DNA of 64,000 bases from Trissonchulus latispiculum (lineage: Eukaryota > Nematoda > Enoplea > Enoplida > Ironidae): the NCBI GenBank assembly GCA_030248195.1, contig JASAND010023828.1, positions 1-64,000 of the forward strand. The letters run 5' to 3'. Below the pieces are notes generated by a model. It had not been told where the DNA came from and made no database searches. It was given only the letters and a program-made list of their open reading frames with translations. The translations under genes and the position numbers were made by a program. Shown in pieces: positions 1 to 22,776 of this stretch. Position 1 is the stretch's first letter. Every line of letters starts with the position of its first letter.

Positions 1-2450
1 GTACTTCAGTTGGTCACATTGCTTAAAGGGATCCGTATTTTGAACCGATAAGTATATACTCATATTGAACACCTTTTAAAATTTGCCAGATGGATAAATT
101 ATTGGTTTGCCGCTAAATTTTTTCACAAATTTAGAATAGAGCAAACATATGTAGGTATATATGTCATGATTATTTTTCAAAGTGGTTATGGAACATGGAT
201 GCCCAAAAATTTAGCGTTCTTAGGCAAAATCGAAAATTTTTTGTAACTTTTGGAATTTTCTGAAAAACCTGGTCGACTCAGCAGATGCGGTCAAAGCCTA
301 AGTGACCCGGTTCCATCACTAATTACTACACGTCAGGTAAAACGCCGTCTTTATAGTTAATTAATGGAAAATGTTGCGATATACCATAATGCAAATAATT
401 CAAGTTTTACAACACAAATAAAACCAGTAAATTTCAAGTTGACCAACGACAAAAGGCTTGTCGACATTTATTTTCGAACGACGAACAACACTACTAACAC
501 TTAGGCCGTGAACGGAGCACGGAGAAATCGAATAGACGGACCAAGTAGTATAAAATATATATAGTTGACACGATTTCTGTCGTTTTTCTGTCAAAGTTTT
601 GTTCGTCTTTCTTGTACTTCAGTGTTCATTTGGTAAAGTTGCCGTTTTTTGTAAAGTCTGTTTCTCCACTTCTTAGTTCTCCCGTTTCTCCGTCATCGTC
701 TACAGCAACTCGGCAGTTAGAATCGTAGCCGATCGCAACAACTAATGCCAAAATCTCCGTTTGTCGGTTCGTTAAGGCATGAACCAAATCTGCTTTGTCT
801 ATCGGTCCAATTCTTATTTGTTTTTCCATTGGAAGAGCCCAACGTTGTTAAAACTCCCTTTGATAATATGTTGTAAAACTTTTATAGCCACTCTGGTGAT
901 GTAGAGACAGGTGTAACGCACATTTCAACCTTTTGGAGGTATTGGGCATGCATATGTCAAATGAGTAACAGCAGCACAAGTATCTACCCTTGTGAGTCAA
1001 GCGTACCGGGTATAAATACTCGTGTCTACACAGCCCTTGGGTCAGGTGCCACTAGGCGAAATGTTGACTACAGCATGACATCCGAATGCGGTTTCACAAA
1101 CAAATTTTGGTAGTGAAATTCTAAAGCTGTTGGCCAACGATTCGCGCCATCTTATCTGGACAATGAATTTTATTCAACTGTTTAGGCAGGAACATGGAAA
1201 TCAAGTTCGGTTTCTTTAGTAGGTGGTCTCCACTTTTGAGCTCCCCCTAGAATTGCTCATAAAATGCCAGATTTTATAGATTTTTGGTCGAATTTTCTAA
1301 GTTTTCCGGTTTCTTCGTTTTTTGTTCCAAAATCGTCTGTTTTTTTTTAATTTTCTAAAAATTGATTTTGAGCACTTTTTAAACACGTTTGTTGCCTGAA
1401 AACCGTATTTTTTATTATTTTTGGCATTTTTTGGGTAAATTTGTACCCCTACAGAGTTGGGAGATCCCAACTTTTACCTACGATTGGTAGCTAGAAAAAC
1501 ATGATCAGGAAGTTGTCATTAATTACGAAGATGAATTGTGAAAGTTGATTTGAATTATGTTAGTTCAACTATAAATTTATCGTTAAGTTTGTAAGATTGA
1601 ATTCTCGCGATGGGTCAGGCGGCAATGTCAACGTGCTGTAAATCGATGGGCTATGGATTTCGACGGAAACTCCTCAAAGAATCGTTGGTAACTAATTTGC
1701 CGGTTCGTATTAATTTTTTTACTAAGCAGCTGGCTATATTGCTTTTGGAGTTTTGAAAGTATGGGAGTGCAAAAGTGGTCGAGCACAGAACGGAGATATA
1801 AATATGGCTAAAACTCTTTAGCTAAAAGTTAGCATTTTTAAGGTAAAAAGTTAAAGTCTCTTTTAAGCTTAAAATGAGCTTATAAGTCAAATAAGTTAAC
1901 AAATAGAAAATGGAGACCATTTTTTGAATTTGATCTCAATAATTTTTTGGCCTTTTTGTGCGAGCACAATAGTGGTGTGGGCATGCGAAAAATAGGAGTC
2001 TTGCCACCTCCCCCAATAAAAATGCCAGCATGGAAACGGACTGCGTGTTTTCGATTGGAAAAAACATTGTTGTTGTTGTTGGTGTTATTATTATTTCCGG
2101 GCTACTCCAGCCAGAGGCTATATGAGGGGCGCCGCTTATTTTGTCTCTCCCCATCAGTGTAGCTAGTAGAAACGTCGCTTTGTCATGAATGCTGTCCCAC
2201 AATGGGAAGCTGGAGCAGACACCTTCTTGGCCTTTCGGCTCCGGTAGTAAGACATCCATTAACTGCTCATACGCAGAGTAGAGGAGCACAGACGGAACAA
2301 ACATTCGGTTGCTTTATCTGACAGTTCTTATCAACGTTGGCGTTGTTGGCCTCAACTATACTAAAATATGTAGTTTGATTTATTTATTGTTCAGTTTTGC
2401 TGAAAATTGCTAAATTTGGTGCATCTCCACCGTCCATGAAGAATTTCTTT
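1..2450. other. Gene-free AT-rich stretch
   Basis: No open frame here resembles a known protein and no complete element could be delimited. The text near 285-325 ends in a GTGACCCGG-type sequence that recurs near 43.86 kb, so part of this stretch is probably an old transposon end. Confidence 0.4.
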
Positions 2451-2469
2451 CATTTCGTATGCATTAGTG

Positions 2470-3620
2470 ATGTTTCAGGCGGCCCATTTATTTTTAGTTT
2501 CAGATTCAATTTCAAAAAAATTTGCTAATTGAAGTTTTCAGTTGATTTCAAATTTGGTTGCTCGTCGAATTTCTGGTGCAGTTTCAGATTTCATTTTATT
2601 TGATTTTTCGTTTCAGTTTTGGGCGGTGTCGTCGGAATTTCAGAATCAATTTCTGGTCTCGTATTTTACCATTTGATTTTCTGTTTCAGGCAGTCGCTCG
2701 TCAGTTTCGGTCAGTTTCAGGCCTCCTCCAAATTATTTTCAGTTGCATTTCAGGGGCATAGACTTTGATTGTTCTATTTTCATATTTTTTCAATAAATAA
2801 GTTGAGCACAAACCTTGTCTGGAACGTCTTGACTTAATCGCTGTTGGTTGTGATATAATCATTAATAAAACTTCAATGATTTAATAACCAACTGCCGATG
2901 TTTACAATGTATAAAACATCTGTAAAATTTGTGACTGCTATCGTAAAGGTGTTTACGAGAATGGAATGTATTGAAATTTCTGACCTGATAGCCTTCAATG
3001 AAATTCACTTTGTGATCATACATTAACCTGGCAGCATAACATTGCCTGCATTGGTTTAATCACCGCCGAGCCGATAATAATTTCCGATAACCCATCGCAG
3101 AAATGACATTTTTCAGGCTAAGCGAAGTCAGGAAATTGCAGGTTTCAGACTAAAGATTGGCATTTTCATGATTTCTGGTAACAACAGACGTTGCCGGTAT
3201 TTTTAATCCATGCCTTTAAGCGTCTGCATGCGTTCGTGAGTGTGAATACGCTACAATTGTTGCCATTCGTTAAAACGGCGGCATTTATAATCGCAGAATC
3301 GACGCGTCTGCGCACGTCGACGCGCGTCTCTGCGTTCGCGACTATGAATGCACCTTAAGCGTTGTGGAAATGCAATTTTCAGTCTAAGCGTAGGCTAATC
3401 AGTGATACTTTTTCAAATTTAAACAAGGCTGATTATTGAATTCGGTAAATGACTGAAATTATTTCAGTTTCAGTTTCAGGCGCCGCTTCTTCAGAATTTA
3501 GTTCAGTTTCGGGCGTCTAATCAAAATTATTTCCAGTTTCGATTTAGTTTCGGTGTCCTGGTGCATTTTTCAGATTCGGTTTTGGCCAATCCATTCTGTT
3601 TTCAGTTTCAGTTTTGAATT
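2470..3620. repeat. Degenerate CAGTTTC-type repeat clusters
   Basis: Two clusters (about 2,490-2,760 and 3,440-3,620) are built from loosely repeated CAGTTTCAG/TTTCAGATTC words. They flank a stretch holding the end of a GCG-rich MITE. The repeats are too degenerate to give a clean period. The short open frame through the first cluster is a by-product of its composition. Confidence 0.4.
3190..3360. mobile_element. Partial GCG-rich MITE
   Basis: The right end CGCGACTATGAATGCACCT and the interior words GCGTCTGCATGCGTTCGTGAG match the better preserved copies at 10,285-10,447 and 35,534-35,851. No matching left terminus was found, so this is a partial copy. Confidence 0.4.
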
Positions 3621-4188
3621 TGTAGGCTTTGAAATATGTACAACTAAAACATTTTACAGTTTCAAATTTTCTTTGAAACATCGTACACCAATTTGTTTCT
3701 GCAAATTGTGCTTTAGCTTCTGGACAATTTAAATTGACAAATTGTTTGCGTAATTCAACTTCTCTTGGTATTGATTCTGATCTGCTTCCTTTATTCTGTT
3801 GGAGTGACTCGTGAGCAGATGTCTTTTTAGTTACACTGATTATTATGGACGAAACGTGTCAGTGTGAGAACTCTCATACAAAAAAGTACATAAGACGATA
3901 AATGACAACATTTAAGCTTATTATATATCTAAAGTTCAATTGTATAAACGCGACAAAAGTTTAAATATTCGTTTCTACTTGTTGTTTTTTAAAAACTGTA
4001 TTATGTACATAGAGCAAGAAATTTGATTAGCACTAGATCTTTAAACTGTTTTATTGTGTAGATATGACGACACTGCATATGACATGAATTGTCTATACAT
4101 ATAGTTTTGTAGGATTCTCTGCCTCAGAATGATAATGTGTTTTAATTTACTAACCCATTTTTATCCATTTGTATTTTTAGGTATTCGC

Positions 4189-4292
4189 GAAGCGAAAAGG
4201 CTGGATCTAGGTTCAGAATTGGACGGGCATTCCTAGATTTCACGATTTTCAGATCCACTTTCTGAAGCTGACCTTTTCGCTGCAGCGAATTT
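4189..4292. repeat. Imperfect hairpin-forming inverted repeat
   Basis: The arms ATTCGCGAAGCGAAAAGG and CCTTTTCGCTGCAGCGAAT face each other, with GGATCT/AGATCC pairing inside them. It is probably a small foldback or the remnant of one. No target duplication was identified. Confidence 0.45.
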
Positions 4293-6805
4293 TTGTAGAA
4301 ACTTTTGAACAGGCAGTATCATAAGATATCACTATTTGATATGTCAGCGTACTGTGCTAAGACTTCTTGATGCGTTTTGTTCGTGCAGCCATGGTAATAT
4401 CCTTTGTGGGTGATCTGCAATGCTTAATTTCACATAATTGGTGTGCGCCAAATATATTATTTTGGTGCTTTATTATTATTCTTAGGACCAGTCCTTCCTT
4501 TGCCGTGAAAATAGAAAAAAACGAAAAGACGGAGATAATATTCCATTATTATACTTTATATATGCGTAGTCGACACATATGATTGTTAGTTATTTTTATT
4601 TTTCTAAAGCTTGGGGCCACAAAAAAAGAAAAGAGAGAGAGAATAGACGTTTATTTTACATCATTAGGCTGCTACCCCTTCGGTTAGTCGATACGCAAAC
4701 AGAAACGATTTCAGGGATCGAATATTGTCGTTTCTGAAATCAGTTTTCGCGTTCATTAAGTATGATAAGATTTGTTTGTTGTTTTGCCGTAATCGTTGCC
4801 ATCCAAACCTTTATTTCATCGGAAACTTAAAGTTTAATGGCTATGTGAACGTTTTCCTTAAAATGTTATTTTGTGGTCTCATCGCTGCTTTGAGTAAACT
4901 CAAACTTACAACGGAGTTTTATTTGATAAAAATTCCAAATATTGGGAAGGAACTATTCTTGACTAGTGCCTAAACTTCTCTGAATTATTCAATCGCGGGA
5001 ATGGCCAGTAGGTTTTTTCAAATATTGGCCATGCCATTCATTTCACCGTGAACACTATCCGGCCGTCCTGCAAGCTGACCGGCTTGGCCCGGTTCTCTAA
5101 CCAATGTATGTCGGCCGGGAAGTAAGTAAATTCTTACCAAAATGGGTATTTCCTGAAATTTTTACTCCCCAATGTCTTTCCCTTTGAATTTTTACTCACC
5201 CAGTAATACTATTAATACCTAGGTTGATTGATGATAAGCTGTACCTTGATTTAGCCCCAGATTTCATCAGCTAATCACTCGGTCGGTGGACGGTACATGC
5301 AAGCTGGAGCTGCATCACAAGAACTGGTAAACTAAAATTTACTTGAGTCAAAATTATGGAAAAGTCCTACTTCTCCTAAAATGTATTAAAAAGTTTTAGT
5401 GCGTAATGAGTAATAATTTTGCAAACTTGATGTGACCAAGGGAATCAACTTTATAAAGTAAATATTCATTTACTGTATTTTGGTGATTATTTTTCATGAA
5501 CATTCCTATTGTCTGAAACTTTCAGGATACATACGCTTCGGTGGTTTCGGAGCACTTTGGAATTCTCCGAGTCTTTATCTGAAAATTCAAAAATTTTCTA
5601 TTTTCAGAATAAGTCTTATAATGTTGTTTTAAATTATTAAATAACCTTGAGACGGAAATGAGCAGGACTTGACTCGCGGTTTCTGTGAAAAACTTATCGA
5701 CTGTATAACTTTATGGACAATTTTTTATCTTCAACATCCGAAGATCAACGAGATTTAAGATTAACGAGGTCTCAAAAATGATTTCCAAATTTTCAGATTT
5801 TTGTCAATTGCTGCAGCATGTAACTGAAACATTCAACAACGGTACTGATAGAACCGTCAAAAAGTATAGCATAAGCTAAAGTTGCGTAGATTTTCGCTTT
5901 GATCTCTAAAAACTGCAATCACTTTGTTTTTGCGGCAAGTTTCTAGACTGCTCAATCAAACATGAAACTATTTCACATAACCATTTTTCGCACTATTGCC
6001 GAGGGTCATTTTCTTGGTTTTTGTGGCTTTCCTACAGCTGTGTAATTTTTCCTTTATTTTGAGAAATCTAAAAATTTTAAGGAGGTAGAGATTTCCTAAA
6101 ATTACTACTGGGGGTAAAAATTTACTGGAAATCTTGCCGCAGAATGTCGTATACCTGGGAATTTATGTACTGAGGAGTAAAAATTTACAGGAGTAATAAT
6201 TTCATTGTACACCGGCCCGCGGGCTGAAATGCTCATCTCTACTAGAAAACTCAATGCAAGATGCGAAATTTCGTATCACCATAATATATTTGGCAGATTT
6301 TCCGGAGCAGCATTTTGGTAACTGCTAAGCTAAATCCAAACATGTCCCTCGACCCACATGTCCTAATATGTCATAGCCATACATGTGCTTGGGGGTTTCA
6401 TCCTTCCAGACCTGGACCTCACCCCCCCCCCCCTCCAGAAACCGGATTTTCCCGGGTTTTTTTGACAAAAAAACTGGAAAATTCGGTAACCGCTCCGTCG
6501 GCCTTCGGCGCGCCGGTTCATCCCCCATAAGAACTTCCCTCCTGCAAATGTCTAGTCATGGCACTAAATGAAGTTTTGGCGCATTCTGCCAGTTTTTGAG
6601 AAATTTATGTTCTAAGGTCGACGATTCACATTTAGCTGGTATGTCCGAAAACTAAGCTATTCTACTAGTTTCGTCAAACAATGTGTATGGATATAGTTAT
6701 TCATTATAAGCTAACTTTAAAATGCTGTATAAATCTCTTTCCGAACTCAAAAGTTACGAAAGTTGTAGCGTTTCAAAAATCAGTGTAGAACAGGATACCA
6801 CCACC
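4293..6805. other. Gene-free stretch
   Basis: AT-rich sequence without a recognisable coding exon, RNA gene or delimited repeat. It could contain intron or 5' sequence of the NAD synthetase gene downstream, because that gene's first exons were not found, but nothing visible proves this. Confidence 0.35.
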
Positions 6806-7561
6806 CACTAGCGTAGATAGGGGGGCGGGGGGAGCGACCCTCCCGGAATAATAGCTTTGCCCCCCTGAGAAATTGGGCAAGAAAAATTTTACGCCCTTGC
6901 GCTAGGCCTCCGTTGTTATATATTAGAAGTATACAATTATGCATTAATACTTAAATTTTCAACATTGATGCATTTTCTACACAAATAAAAAAATTTTCGT
7001 TATTTAGATTATCAAAATTATTGTTTTTATTAAACATGCTAACAAATGTATGTATATATAAGATTGCTTTTTGATTTTGCTGTTATCTTTGCGTTATTAT
7101 TCAACATCATCAAGCCTAATGGCATAATTGGTTGATATGCTCAGAATACATAGTTTTAATGGGAGACATCCTAATGGTTTCGTTTTCGGACAAGACAGTA
7201 AACGTATATATAGAAAATAATAAATAAAAGTATAAATATATTGTGAGTCAATTGATAAATCATTTGTTTATAAAAGGAATTAAATGTTTTAAATAGCGTT
7301 TAATGGTGCAATTTGAAATTTTTCTCTATTCAACCTGTGAGCCCGCCCCTTTAGACCCCATTGGAACAGGATTTCGCTTTCAGTTACGAGGATCAGAATA
7401 TTAGCCTTGAGGAGCTTTTGAATTTATATGACGGTAACATGGACAATACGGTGTCAATGCCTTGTATAATACATAAAACAAGAAAATTTCCCCCTCCCCT
7501 CCAGCGAAGTCCTCCAGTCTTAACACCGCCCCCCTGAGAAATTTTTGTACCTACGCTACTG
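6806..7561. mobile_element. hAT-type MITE, termini CACTAGCGTAG / CTACGCTACTG
   Basis: The left end CACTAGCGTAGATA and right end TACCTACGCTACTG are inverted repeats of one another, and CCCCCCTGAGAAAT-type words lie just inside each end. The termini match the element at 20,884-22,746, which has a clear 8-bp target duplication. No duplication is readable here, so the flanks have probably changed. It carries no coding capacity. Confidence 0.45.
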
Positions 7562-8553
7562 CACTTGCCAAATTCTGTAATGGAGTGACTTGGAGTTTGA
7601 TAAATAATATAGCAGCTAATACAGCCCACCTCCTTTCGTTTACTTGCTTCAATAACCATAGCGAACTCGTCAAAGTGGGTCATCTTAGTTGGTTTCCATT
7701 TGTAATGGACTATCAGCGCCAGATGCAAATGGGGTTGGCTGAGTTTCAGATCCTCCAGTACAAACTAAGTTGTTTTAAATTAGCATCGGATTTGTTTGTG
7801 TATGCGGCTCTGACAGAATTCTGTAGATTCATTTGTCCACTAGGATTCACAATAGCTTCGTCGACGTTTTCCATTTGTGTGGTCTTGTATTTTTAGGCCA
7901 ATAATGCAAGATAGCGGCTTGCCATAAGTTATCGATGTATGCATTCTCAATAAGTACGTTCCTTCTTTGCCATTTGTAGTATTGATAGCTTGTTCAGTGT
8001 TTTTCGCGACCAATCAGATGTAAAATATATTATGATATCATTTCTAAGTTATCCTAGAAAAGTTATTAGCAATAACACTTGTTTTCGATGATTTTGGTTA
8101 CTAGGGTCAAAAATTCTACTTCGACGGATTTCATTCAGATTGGAACCTTTCATATTGTTATTGAGATATTCCGTGGGGTCATACATAAACATACGGTTGA
8201 AATTTCAGGTCATTGCGTCCAGAAAAATGTTTACAGCCATTCATAATTTCAAAAATCTATTCAGCACTGCCCAAGAATTTGAAATTTTAGTTGTCGTTTC
8301 TTGTAGCGATAACTTACTCAAATCAATGTTTGAAAACTATAGATTGGTATTAATATAATACTTAGTTTAAAACGTGCAAAGGTTAATTTTGGGAATTGCT
8401 TTAAAGAAACTATGTATTCCTACAACAGGAGTTAGTTAGAACTAATTTATTTAAAGTTTAACAAAATTATGGAGTATCTTTCAAACTATTTTAATAGTAT
8501 GTGTAATGTCTTGCATGACGGAATGAGTTTTTTAACTTCTACTTGCTATTTAG

Positions 8554-17741
<9,188 letters not shown>

Positions 17742-17989
17742 TTAGCAAGTGATTAGCGAATTTCGTGCTAAGCAATTGCTTAGCAAGTGTTTTTTCCGCT
17801 AACTGCCTTGCACCAAATAAGATTAGCACTTCCTAATGCTAAGCAAGTGCTAATCAAGTGGTTAGCAAGTGATTGGTTAATCCTATTCTTGGGGAGGATT
17901 AACTATCAACACCCCGCCAATTTTTCAAATTTGACCGCCCAATTTCACACTTAAGTAAAGCAGTGTAGTAGTTTAATAACATTGGATCA

Positions 17990-18240
17990 ATGGAGAGGTT
18001 AGAATTTTTGCGAGAACTTCGGCAGAGACGTAATCGGGACAGGATTCCTAGAAGACATCTACGCGATTATTCAGACCCTTTTCATTCGTATAATGATGCT
18101 GAATTTCGACGACGATTCCGTTTGTCCAAACAGACAGTGCTAACCAGATTGCTGCCAATGATCGAAGACGAAATTGCCTATCCATTTGCCAGAAACCATG
18201 CTGCTACTCCAGTGGAGCAAAAACTCGTATTCCTAAGGTA
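17990..18240 (+). pseudogene. HARBI1-like Harbinger transposase, N-terminal exon only
   Basis: The 83 residues start at ATG 17990 and match the N-terminal region of Harbinger/HARBI1 transposases: an Arg-rich stretch, then FRRRFRLSKQTV, then ARNHAATPVEQKLVFLR, which normally precedes the DDE nuclease domain. The exon ends at a good splice donor (CTAAG/GTAACA). No DDE catalytic exon follows: the next 110 bases are non-coding and then the Myb gene is met from the other strand. The copy cannot encode an active transposase. Confidence 0.8.
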
Positions 18241-18352
18241 ACATCTGAATTTTGAAAATTATTATGATACGTTTTACAAATTACAGGTTTGCTCTAAAAA
18301 GTATTCAGAAATAATTCACGAGTATTCAAAATTTCAAGTTTGATTTCTTCAA

Positions 18353-18639
18353 TTAATCGGAAATGTTTGAAATGATCTCGTATTTGTTGCAGTAAATATT
18401 AAGTTGACTTACAGTAGATTCTTCCTTCTTGGCAACTCGGGTTGAGTTGCGTACCAAGTTCTTGAGCTGATTTATATCCCGAGCACAAGCTCTGGCATCG
18501 CTCTTGAACCGGGACTTCACCACCTCCCATGCCACCTTCTTTGCTTCAATGGTTTTGATGTCCTTTCCTTTGGCAAAAATGTGAGACTTAAGTCTGTCGT
18601 CATTTTCTAATATAGAAAGCAAACGTTCCCTCTCGTAAG
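18353..18639 (-). CDS. Myb/SANT-like Harbinger accessory protein, exon
   Basis: The minus-strand frame shows the pattern of the Myb/SANT-like domain partner found in Harbinger transposons: YERERLLSILEN, then KKVAWEVVKSRF, then ARDINQLKNLVRN with conserved aromatic and basic positions. The exon begins after a plausible acceptor (TTTTTCAG at 18640-18647) and continues to a stop at 18353. In this superfamily the Myb-like protein helps the transposase bind DNA and enter the nucleus. The start exon was not identified, and with the transposase truncated the gene probably has no function in this copy. Confidence 0.7.
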
Positions 18640-19072
18640 CTGAAAAATTGATCCTTTGGCAGAATCAGAGCAAGGCGACATCGCAAAAAAACAAACAGTA
18701 CTGGATATTTGTCAATGCAGAATGCTTGCAATATCCTTAAGTTATTGCGAAATACTTTAAACTGCGGATTGGCTAAATATATGCAATCACCGAATCTGAT
18801 TGGTTGAAATAGACTAGACCTGTTGCGAAATATGGGTCTTGCTAAGCACTTGCTTAGCAAAAGCTAAGCTGGTGATTAGTTATACACTTGCTAATCTGTT
18901 GTGGTGCAAAGGTGCTGATGCTAAGCAGATGCTCAAGATTAGCAATTGTTTAGCTGATCAAATGGTTTGAAGATAACAAGTGATTAGCAAATGCTTAATC
19001 ACATTTGGTGCAAACGGCCGTTAGGCTCGTGAGACACAATGGTTGTTGATGTAGAGGCATACTATTTGCTAA

Positions 19073-19239
19073 GGGCCTTTTCGCGCGCGAGTTAATAGAG
19101 TAGAGTTAAAATTTTATAACTCAATTAACCCTGCTAGCGAGCTAAAATGAACTGTTTAGGTCGTTTAATCCTTTGCGCGAAAAGGGTTGAGTTAATTTTA
19201 ACTCTTTTAACTCGTTTAACTCGCTGCGCAAAAAGGCCC
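19073..19239. mobile_element. Harbinger-type MITE, GGGCCTTTT termini
   Basis: A 167-bp element with inverted termini GGGCCTTTTCGCGC and GCGCAAAAAGGCCC is flanked by TAA on both sides (19070-19072 and 19240-19242). The interior is palindromic AACTC/GAGTT text. The 3-bp TAA duplication fits PIF/Harbinger. Confidence 0.8.
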
Positions 19240-19339
19240 TAAGTGTACTGGCGAGGCGGCACTACATATATATGGTTACAAAATAGTTTATCCGTTCCAA
19301 ATTTTTCTCGAGCAATGACTTACTCTGGCTAATTAATAC

Positions 19340-20153
19340 TAAAGAGACATAATACATAAGAGTGTGACAACTTGCCGGTTATCAAGAGTACATAATACAT
19401 AAGAGTACGGCCATCCTCATACGCTGTATTATGAGCTCGCTACATTCGATGCGCGCTGTCGACTGACCCTCTATAAATCAGACCCCTTTCACCCCTCAGC
19501 TATGCATCAACGAGGTGCAAACGAAGGATCGGGCTCGTGCTTGTATATTTTATGCATAATATATAAATCATGTTAGCTTAGACCATATACAAAACGAATT
19601 CGGGCTTCCGCCGAGCTTAACATGTAAGTATACTAACATAGACCCCGATCCACCCTTTGGGTTTAGACCCCGTACATGTATAGTGGCGTGGTCACGGAGG
19701 GGGAGGGAATTAATGGAGGTGCTAGCCGATAGCGTGCAGGGATATAACGAGCTGATAATACATAGCGTATGACACTTGTATTGTGTACTCTTGCTGTAAA
19801 AGCTGCAGGTACATGCTTGCACGCTAACGGCTGCCCCCCCAAACGTGTAGGTTCACTTCAAAGAAATTCGAACGCTATCTCTGCGCTCTAAAGCTCGAAG
19901 CAGACGCAACTTGGACGCAGGCAGGCGTTGTGTTTTCGAGCTTTAACACGCAATCGCAAAGATACGGCGAGTGAGCTTACAGAAACGTGTACTGGCTACA
20001 CACTTGTGGGAGGGGGTAACTAGGTACAAATTTGTGGCCGGGGGGGGTGTTCAACCGTTAGAGTTCAACCGTTAGCGCGTAGAGCATGTACCTACAACAG
20101 CTGATAACACAAAGCATGCCAGCTGTCACACTCTTGTCTACTATGTACTCTTG
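19340..20153. mobile_element. CAAGAG-family MITE with 7-bp target duplication TTAATAC
   Basis: The left end has decayed to TAAAGAGACATAATAC; the right end is ATGTACTCTTG. TTAATAC flanks both sides (19333-19339, 20154-20160). The interior holds inverted words around a C/G homopolymer and AAGAAATTCG, also found in the 35,201 copy. It belongs to the family at 22,777, 29,853, 35,201 and 37,104. Confidence 0.75.
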
Positions 20154-20559
20154 TTAATACATAGTGTTAGGATCAGCTGTCTGCAGAAACTGGACATGCT
20201 TAACTTGGAGCTGTTAGTTGCTGATTATTCAATAAAAGGAAACTGATGGCTAATGTGTTGTAACTTCGATACTGCTAATATTACTTAAAACAAATAAATG
20301 TTATTTTTATCAACGCCAGCTTAAATCAATTTAGTTGTTATTGTTCAGGTTCACGCACAAATCAAACCCTCCGACCGCGGTGATGCGCAGAATTGAATTG
20401 AGCAGTGGACGCTCTATATATACTACTACATTACACTACGTTACAATGTGTATCACGTTAATCTATTTATGTTGTTCTTGTTAGCTCCAATTATGCGATT
20501 AATTATAGTAAATTTAAACAGTTATTCTTTAGTTCAATTGAGGAATTGTAGCCTTGTAC

Positions 20560-20780
20560 ATATGTAGCTGATCGGTCATTGGTTCCAACTTGCTATCGTA
20601 AGGTCAGAGGTTCGAGTCCACTGGGCCATAATGACGTGGCATCGTTTCGTTTTCTGACCAGCAAAACTGCTGTTCCCCAGTCGAATGAGGCGTGAAGTTA
20701 GTGGGTCTGTGAGAGAGCTGTTTCGCCTGGAATAGTACAGGATCTGGAGTCCTTATTCAGCTTTTATTGTAGGGTGGTCA
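20560..20780 (+). mobile_element. Possible tRNA-derived SINE
   Basis: TAGCTGATCGGTCATTGG resembles a Pol III A box, and GGTTCGAGTCC, about 35 bases later, is a good B box. A non-tRNA body of about 150 bp follows. The cloverleaf is not intact. The boundaries and target duplication could not be fixed. Confidence 0.4.
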
Positions 20781-20883
20781 AAGGTACTCCTTGGGGGGAA
20801 AATAATAGGTATTCCCTCCCACTTAACTAAAGTTGTTCTGCTTAAGGTCGTGATTCGCTTTGTCACATAACGTTTGCACCATT

Positions 20884-22746
20884 CAGTGGCGTAGATACAA
20901 AAAATTTTCAGGGGGGGCGGTTTGGACCGAAGTCTGGGGGGGGGGTTAAATTTTTTATTTTTTGCTCAATGTACATTGAACTTCAATGTATGAACACCAC
21001 GTACAAAATTTTTATAAGGTTCTAAACTAAAATCTATTGTAACCGAAAGCGGTATGCTAAAACCCAAAAAGGGGGGTTTGGGGGGCGGAGCCCCCCAGAA
21101 GTTGAGAAAATTTTTCAATTTTGCTATTAAAACGCTATTGAAACATTGAATTCTTTGCATTGTATATTATCAATTGCCAAACCAAATTTTGTAGTTTAAT
21201 TTGCTATATATTTGCCACTTCTACAGTCTCGTACGTAAACTCAGATTGGATGCTCCCATCATGAGAACAGGGTATTCCAAGCAGCACATTTCCAGTATCC
21301 ACCATTTAAGGCAATCATGTTTGCAATAATGCAGCTAATAAAACTACAAACCTGGCAAAGCAAAGTAAAGTAAAGCAAACTAAAGTCTGACCAAAAATTC
21401 TTGGAACCGAAATGTGAGCGGCTGTCCTGAGTTATCATTTGAAGGTAGCCTATACAATGTATATATTTTTCGAATCCTCAGGAACCCGAGATTCCGAAAA
21501 TTCGAAAAAATCCGAAATTCCGGAATTCATTCACGGAAAATTTAAAATTTTTGGTTTTTCGTCCAATTTTTATCGCAATCAAAATTTGGTTCTCATAGTC
21601 TATTAGAGACGGTCCTGCTACACAATTTTGCTCTTAGAAGCTTTTCACGAAAATAAACCCAATTTCCGGAATTCCGGGTTTTCTAAATTACCGGATTTTA
21701 AAAATTTCCTCCAATACCCACAAGATGGGTATCATTCGAAAGCTCTTATCGGGCTGAACAACTTTTGTAATGGAACAAACTCGTGATAATGTACACAATT
21801 CACGGAATTCGAGAAAACCGGATTTTCCGGATTTTAAAAATTTTCTCCAATACCCACAATATGGGTATCATTCTGGAGGAAACTCTTGATGAGCTGAACA
21901 AATCTTGTAATAGAACCAACTTGCGAAATGAGCCCAGTTCTCGGAATTCACGAAAAATTTCCAAGCTAGAGTGAAATCCGAATTTGTGAATTCCGGGATT
22001 TAGGTGCATTTTCAGACATTAGTTCTATTACAAGATTTGTTCAGCTCATCAAGATTCTCGAAATGATTCTGTGGGTATTGGAGAAAATTTTTAAAATCCG
22101 GAAACTGGTTTCGCGAATTCCGGGAATTAAGTGCATTTTCACGAGTTCGTTCTATTACCAAAGTTGTTCGAGAAGCTCGATTTAAGAGCTTTCATGCTTT
22201 GAGTGCATTGAGAAAATTTTTTAAAATCCGGTAATTTTGAGAAAACCCGAATTCCGGAAATTGGGTGCATTTTCGTGAAAAGCTTCAAGAGCCAAAATCG
22301 TAGCGGGACCAGCTTCATTCGACTGTGAGAACCAATTTTTGATTGCGATAAAAAATTTAGCGAAAAACTAAAAATTTTAAATTTTCCGTGAATAAAATCC
22401 GGAATTTCGATTTTTCGAATTTTCGTGAATCTCGGATTCCTGAGGATTCGAAAAATATATACATTGTATAGGCTACCTTCAAATGATAACTCAGGACAGC
22501 CGCTCACATTTCGGTTCCAAGAATTTTTGGTCAGACTTTAGTAAAGGTTTAGTTATATATAGTATACTAATAACTAAGTCCGAAAATTTTTGAATGAAGT
22601 ACAAATGCACTAATTTTTAGGGCATTTTTGTACAATTTCTTTGTGTTTATAATAAATTTAAAAGCTTAAAATTTTTCTTCTGGCCAATTTTTGTCAGGGG
22701 GGCAAAACCATTTCGGCAAAACCGGCAAAACCTATCTACGCTAGTG
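20884..22746. mobile_element. hAT-type element, termini CAGTGGCGTAGATA, 8-bp TSD GCACCATT
   Basis: The left end CAGTGGCGTAGATA and right end TATCTACGCTAGTG are inverted repeats. GCACCATT occurs immediately outside both (20876-20883, 22747-22754), the 8-bp duplication of hAT elements. No transposase is encoded. A large foldback (21,380-22,541) is inserted inside. G-runs and C-runs lie just within the ends. Confidence 0.88.
21380..22541. repeat. Foldback element with two arms of about 500 bp
   Basis: The sequence beginning CTAAAGTCTGACC is mirrored by the end GGTCAGACTTTAG. Both arms contain GAGCGGCTGTCCTGAG and TATACAATGTATATAT in inverted orientation, so the whole element is one long imperfect palindrome. 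The arms are full of CCGGAATTC-like words. It is related to the copy at about 38,985-40,315. The short open frames in it are shadows. Confidence 0.9.
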
Positions 22747-22776
22747 GCACCATTATTACTGATTCATTACTTGTAG

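Noticed and set aside
4189..4292. Resemblance of one frame to the missing N-terminal part of NAD synthetase (KAGSRFRIG)
   Set aside because: The match is nine residues, is not followed by the expected residues, and the sequence is one arm of a hairpin.
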